DNA of 64,000 nt from Valencia hispanica. Taxonomy: Eukaryota; Chordata; Actinopteri; Cyprinodontiformes; Valenciidae. The translations under genes were made by a program, and so were the position numbers. The notes under the pieces are model-generated. The model ran no database searches and was not told where the DNA came from. It worked only from the letters and a program-made list of their open reading frames with translations. Positions 61,532 to 64,000 of this stretch are shown here, piece by piece (position 1 is the first letter of the stretch; each line of letters starts with the position of its first letter). The stretch is taken from the NCBI GenBank assembly GCA_963556495.2, contig OY747705.1, positions 8,363,501 to 8,427,500 on the forward strand, in the 5' to 3' direction.

Positions 61532-62404
61532 GTTAAATTTGGGAGCTCATTTGGACTGGACAATATGGACCAAAAGTTATATCTCGATATTTTTCAGCTG
61601 AAATCCAATTGTTAGATATATATCTAGGTATTTTTCTACCCAAAAAGTATTGACAAAAAAGCAATTAAGAATCTAAGCTTCACGTCTTAAATGTCACACA
61701 GGCACTTTTATTGACATACAGCTGTAGATGTACATTAGAAACAGTGTCAAAAATAAAGTATTGTCATATATTATTAATAGTACTTTCTTGAATAAAATAA
61801 TTTTCTATTCTTTGGAACCAAAATGATTATAGCTTTGCTATTAAAAAGTACTGTTTTGGGTCAGGGGTGGGCTGGTGTTGAAATTCCGTCTTTTTTCTGA
61901 TCGGTCTAAGGATGCAAGCGGAGATATATTTTGAATAAAACTACTTTTATTAGTTGTATAACAACAAAAGATAGAACATCTAACATAAGAGTGTGTGATA
62001 TGAGCAAAAATAAAAAATTAAGATGAGTTGTTGAGGACTGTGAGAAAAAAACACAGATCTAAATCTTTGGAGGCTGGAAGTGCATAAAAATAAAAAACCC
62101 TCTTCTACATCTGGCTTCCTCTGTGCATAAGCTTGCCTTTTCATGTGTATCCTTTCTTTTAGACAAGTCCGCTTCTCTTTCTTCTTAATTTTTCTCTTTT
62201 TTTCTTGTAAAAGGGATGCAACATTTTAATTGTTGACTGATTGGGCGGCTGAGCCAATTACATTTCAATACCAACTGCTGAAATCAGAGTCCTGCAATGG
62301 CGAAAAAACATTTAATTTAAATTTTGCGGGTGCAGGCAGAAGTTTTTTTAATTTGGGTGGGCCGTGGAGGAGAAAATTATTATTTTTATCAACATCTCAA
62401 ATTA

Positions 62405-62700
62405 TCAGGTGCCGTGGCGACACTGTATTTGGAGGTTGGCCGGCCTTCCTTTCAAAGCAGAAGAGAGCTGCTGACGTCTGGTAGCAGCTAGCAAACAATA
62501 CCTAAATGTTTGACATAAAAAGATTCTGGAAAATGTCCAAACCTTCCAGAATCAAGCGCAGCAGAGAGGTACTAATCAGCTACAGATGCAGCAGTAGTGT
62601 GTACAACAATCTTCTATAAAAGAAGATGGATCAGTCATGTACACAAACAGACACACAGCAGGATCATGACGGTGCTCCAACCGACCCTAGTTTCGGGTCA
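62405..62700 (+). repeat. Second copy of the composite-repeat head
   Basis: Matches the first 300 bp of 49705-50190, including cttcctttcaaagcagaaga and the acacaaacagacacacag region. It is followed here by a different LINE tail. Confidence 0.7.
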
Positions 62701-63178
62701 GGAGGAGGCTGGGAAAGTCTCGTTTTCTGGCCTGCAAAATGAAGTTTGACACATATTTTTTATACCGTTCTTTTTGTCGCCATCGTGAATGGTGCAGATG
62801 TCAGGAAGTCTGGAACAGTCAGGAAGTCTGGAACAGACAGGAAGTCTGGAACAGACTTCCTGACGAGTGCAGAGCTGCTGAAACTCTGAACTGCTTTAAA
62901 TCGAGACTAAAAACCATCTGTTTAATATTGCCGTCGATTGGCGTCATATGTATGAAATGTGTTCATGCTCTCTTGCTTTATTGTGTATCATGTGTTATTG
63001 TGCATCATGTGTAATGTGTGTTTCCTGCTAATTTGTTACTTTTACTTTTTAATTTCCAGTGTTATTTTCCATGTTTGTTTTATTTTTGTTTTTAAATCAC
63101 CAAATCATGTAAAGCACCTTGAATTACCCTGTTGTTGAAAGTGTGCTATACAGATAAAATTGCCTTGCCTTGCCTTGG
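62700..63178 (+). mobile_element. LINE 3' end with (TTGCC)n tail
   Basis: The plus frame reads RLPDECRAAETLNCFKSRLK, the standard C-terminal block of CR1/L2-group ORF2, then a 3' UTR ending in 'gataaaattgccttgccttg'. A 16-19 bp unit (aggaagtctggaacag plus linker) is repeated three times at 62798-62850 within the ORF. Confidence 0.7.
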
Positions 63179-63934
63179 TGGTCAAGATTCGTAGTGCTGG
63201 AGTTCTTTGTTAGCACGTATTTTCAACATTCTCTACAAACCGCATTAATCTGTTTCACATCTGAAACTTTGAATCCAAACAGATTATTCTCCAAATAATT
63301 GAGTCAGTAGTTTTATTTTTACCAACCATCAGCTCCTCTTCAATACTTTCCCTCGTGCCTTTGTCTGTCTCCTTGCTGTCACTGACTGCAGACTGAGGGC
63401 AGTTAGTGTGAGATGCATTCAGCGAGGAATAGAGGTGGAGCAATGTGAAGTAACGCAAGATGGTTATAGGCAAGAAGACATACTGGATATTTATATCGAT
63501 GTAAATGTTATTGGGTCATCTTGTGACTTATGTGAAAGTATGCCAATATATTTTTTTAAACTTGAGATATCGCCCAGCCCTTGGGCTTTATTTGAATACA
63601 GGCCACACTGCTACAGACATGGAACTCTATTTCCTCATCATGAGTGGTGCACATCTGGCAACTTATAATCTTCAAGTTAATGACAAAGGAACTGCTGCTT
63701 CTTTGTTCAGTAAATACAAGTTGGCTGGCAGCAGGGAGCTTTAATCACTTTAAGGAAGATACTTACAAATCTACTTGAAGGGGACATATTATGCAATTTT
63801 CCCTTTTTAATTCTTTTGTGTTGCCTTTTGGGTCTCTGCTGCCTCTATAAACACTCCAAAGATAAATAAAAACCATCCATCCATTTTTTGTTGAGCAAAT
63901 TTTTGCTGTCAGAAATCTGTGGAATTTGCATCTA

Positions 63935-64000
63935 CAGTGGCTTGCAAAAGTATTTGGCCCCCTTGAACTTTTCCACATTTTGTCACATTACAGCCACAAA
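63935..64000 (+). mobile_element. Left terminus of a Tc1-like element, cut by the window
   Basis: TA followed by cagtggcttgcaaaagtatt, then 'cacattttgtcacattacag', the same family terminus as 1806-2743 in better condition. Confidence 0.8.

Larger units (their letters stand above)
61553..63580. mobile_element. Possible DNA transposon ends enclosing other repeats
   Basis: The left ggactggacaatat (61553-61566) and the reversed right end gggctgggcgatat (63580-63567) form an imperfect terminal inverted repeat. The differences are all G/A. The enclosed 2 kb holds the composite repeat and LINE tail. The outer relationship is inferred. Confidence 0.4.

Overview
The window is vertebrate nuclear DNA from a ray-finned fish, almost certainly a teleost. 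The evidence is intron-rich genes whose nearest relatives are vertebrate retinol dehydrogenase 8 and scinderin/gelsolin, plus a dense load of typical teleost repeats: Tc1/mariner copies, tRNA-headed SINEs, and Rex1-, L2- and RTE/Rex3-like LINEs. There is no bacterial-style operon, CRISPR array or phage, and I did not find an undescribed multi-gene system.

Left part, about 0.5-17.1 kb, minus strand: two complete genes in tandem. A scinderin-like actin-binding gene (16 coding exons, 704 codons plus stop, with a non-coding first exon and TATA-like promoter near 17.03-17.13 kb) is followed 642 bp downstream by rdh8 (6 exons, 317 codons plus stop). All exon junctions in both models are AG/GT with exact phase agreement. 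Introns carry Tc1-like copies, SINEs and a MITE. Intron 3 of rdh8 is largely a (CT)69 tract that also serves as the polypyrimidine tract, and the whole intron is open in frame.

Middle, about 17-32.5 kb: no host gene seen. It holds repeat remnants and a striking head-to-head pair of nearly identical LINE copies (25.3-27.8 kb minus, about 28-31 kb plus), followed by a 1.38 kb Tc1-like element.

About 32.7-40 kb: the 3' end of an unidentified coiled-coil gene on the minus strand (two confident exons, 3' UTR and poly(A) signal). On the plus strand there is a GC/CpG-rich promoter-like region with one likely first coding exon (39867-39920), whose downstream exons I could not find. A SINE-interrupted Tc1 copy lies between them.

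Right part, about 40-64 kb: accessory DNA with layered insertions. It contains a solo LTR inside a Tc1 copy, an almost full-length L2-type LINE broken by an (AT)n tract, two LTR-like units flanked by the same 4-bp sequence, a PIF/Harbinger-like element hosting an RTE/Rex3 LINE, two members of a MITE-like family (one of them at 12 kb), and a short repeat that occurs twice with two different LINE-type tails. The window ends inside the left terminus of another Tc1-like element.
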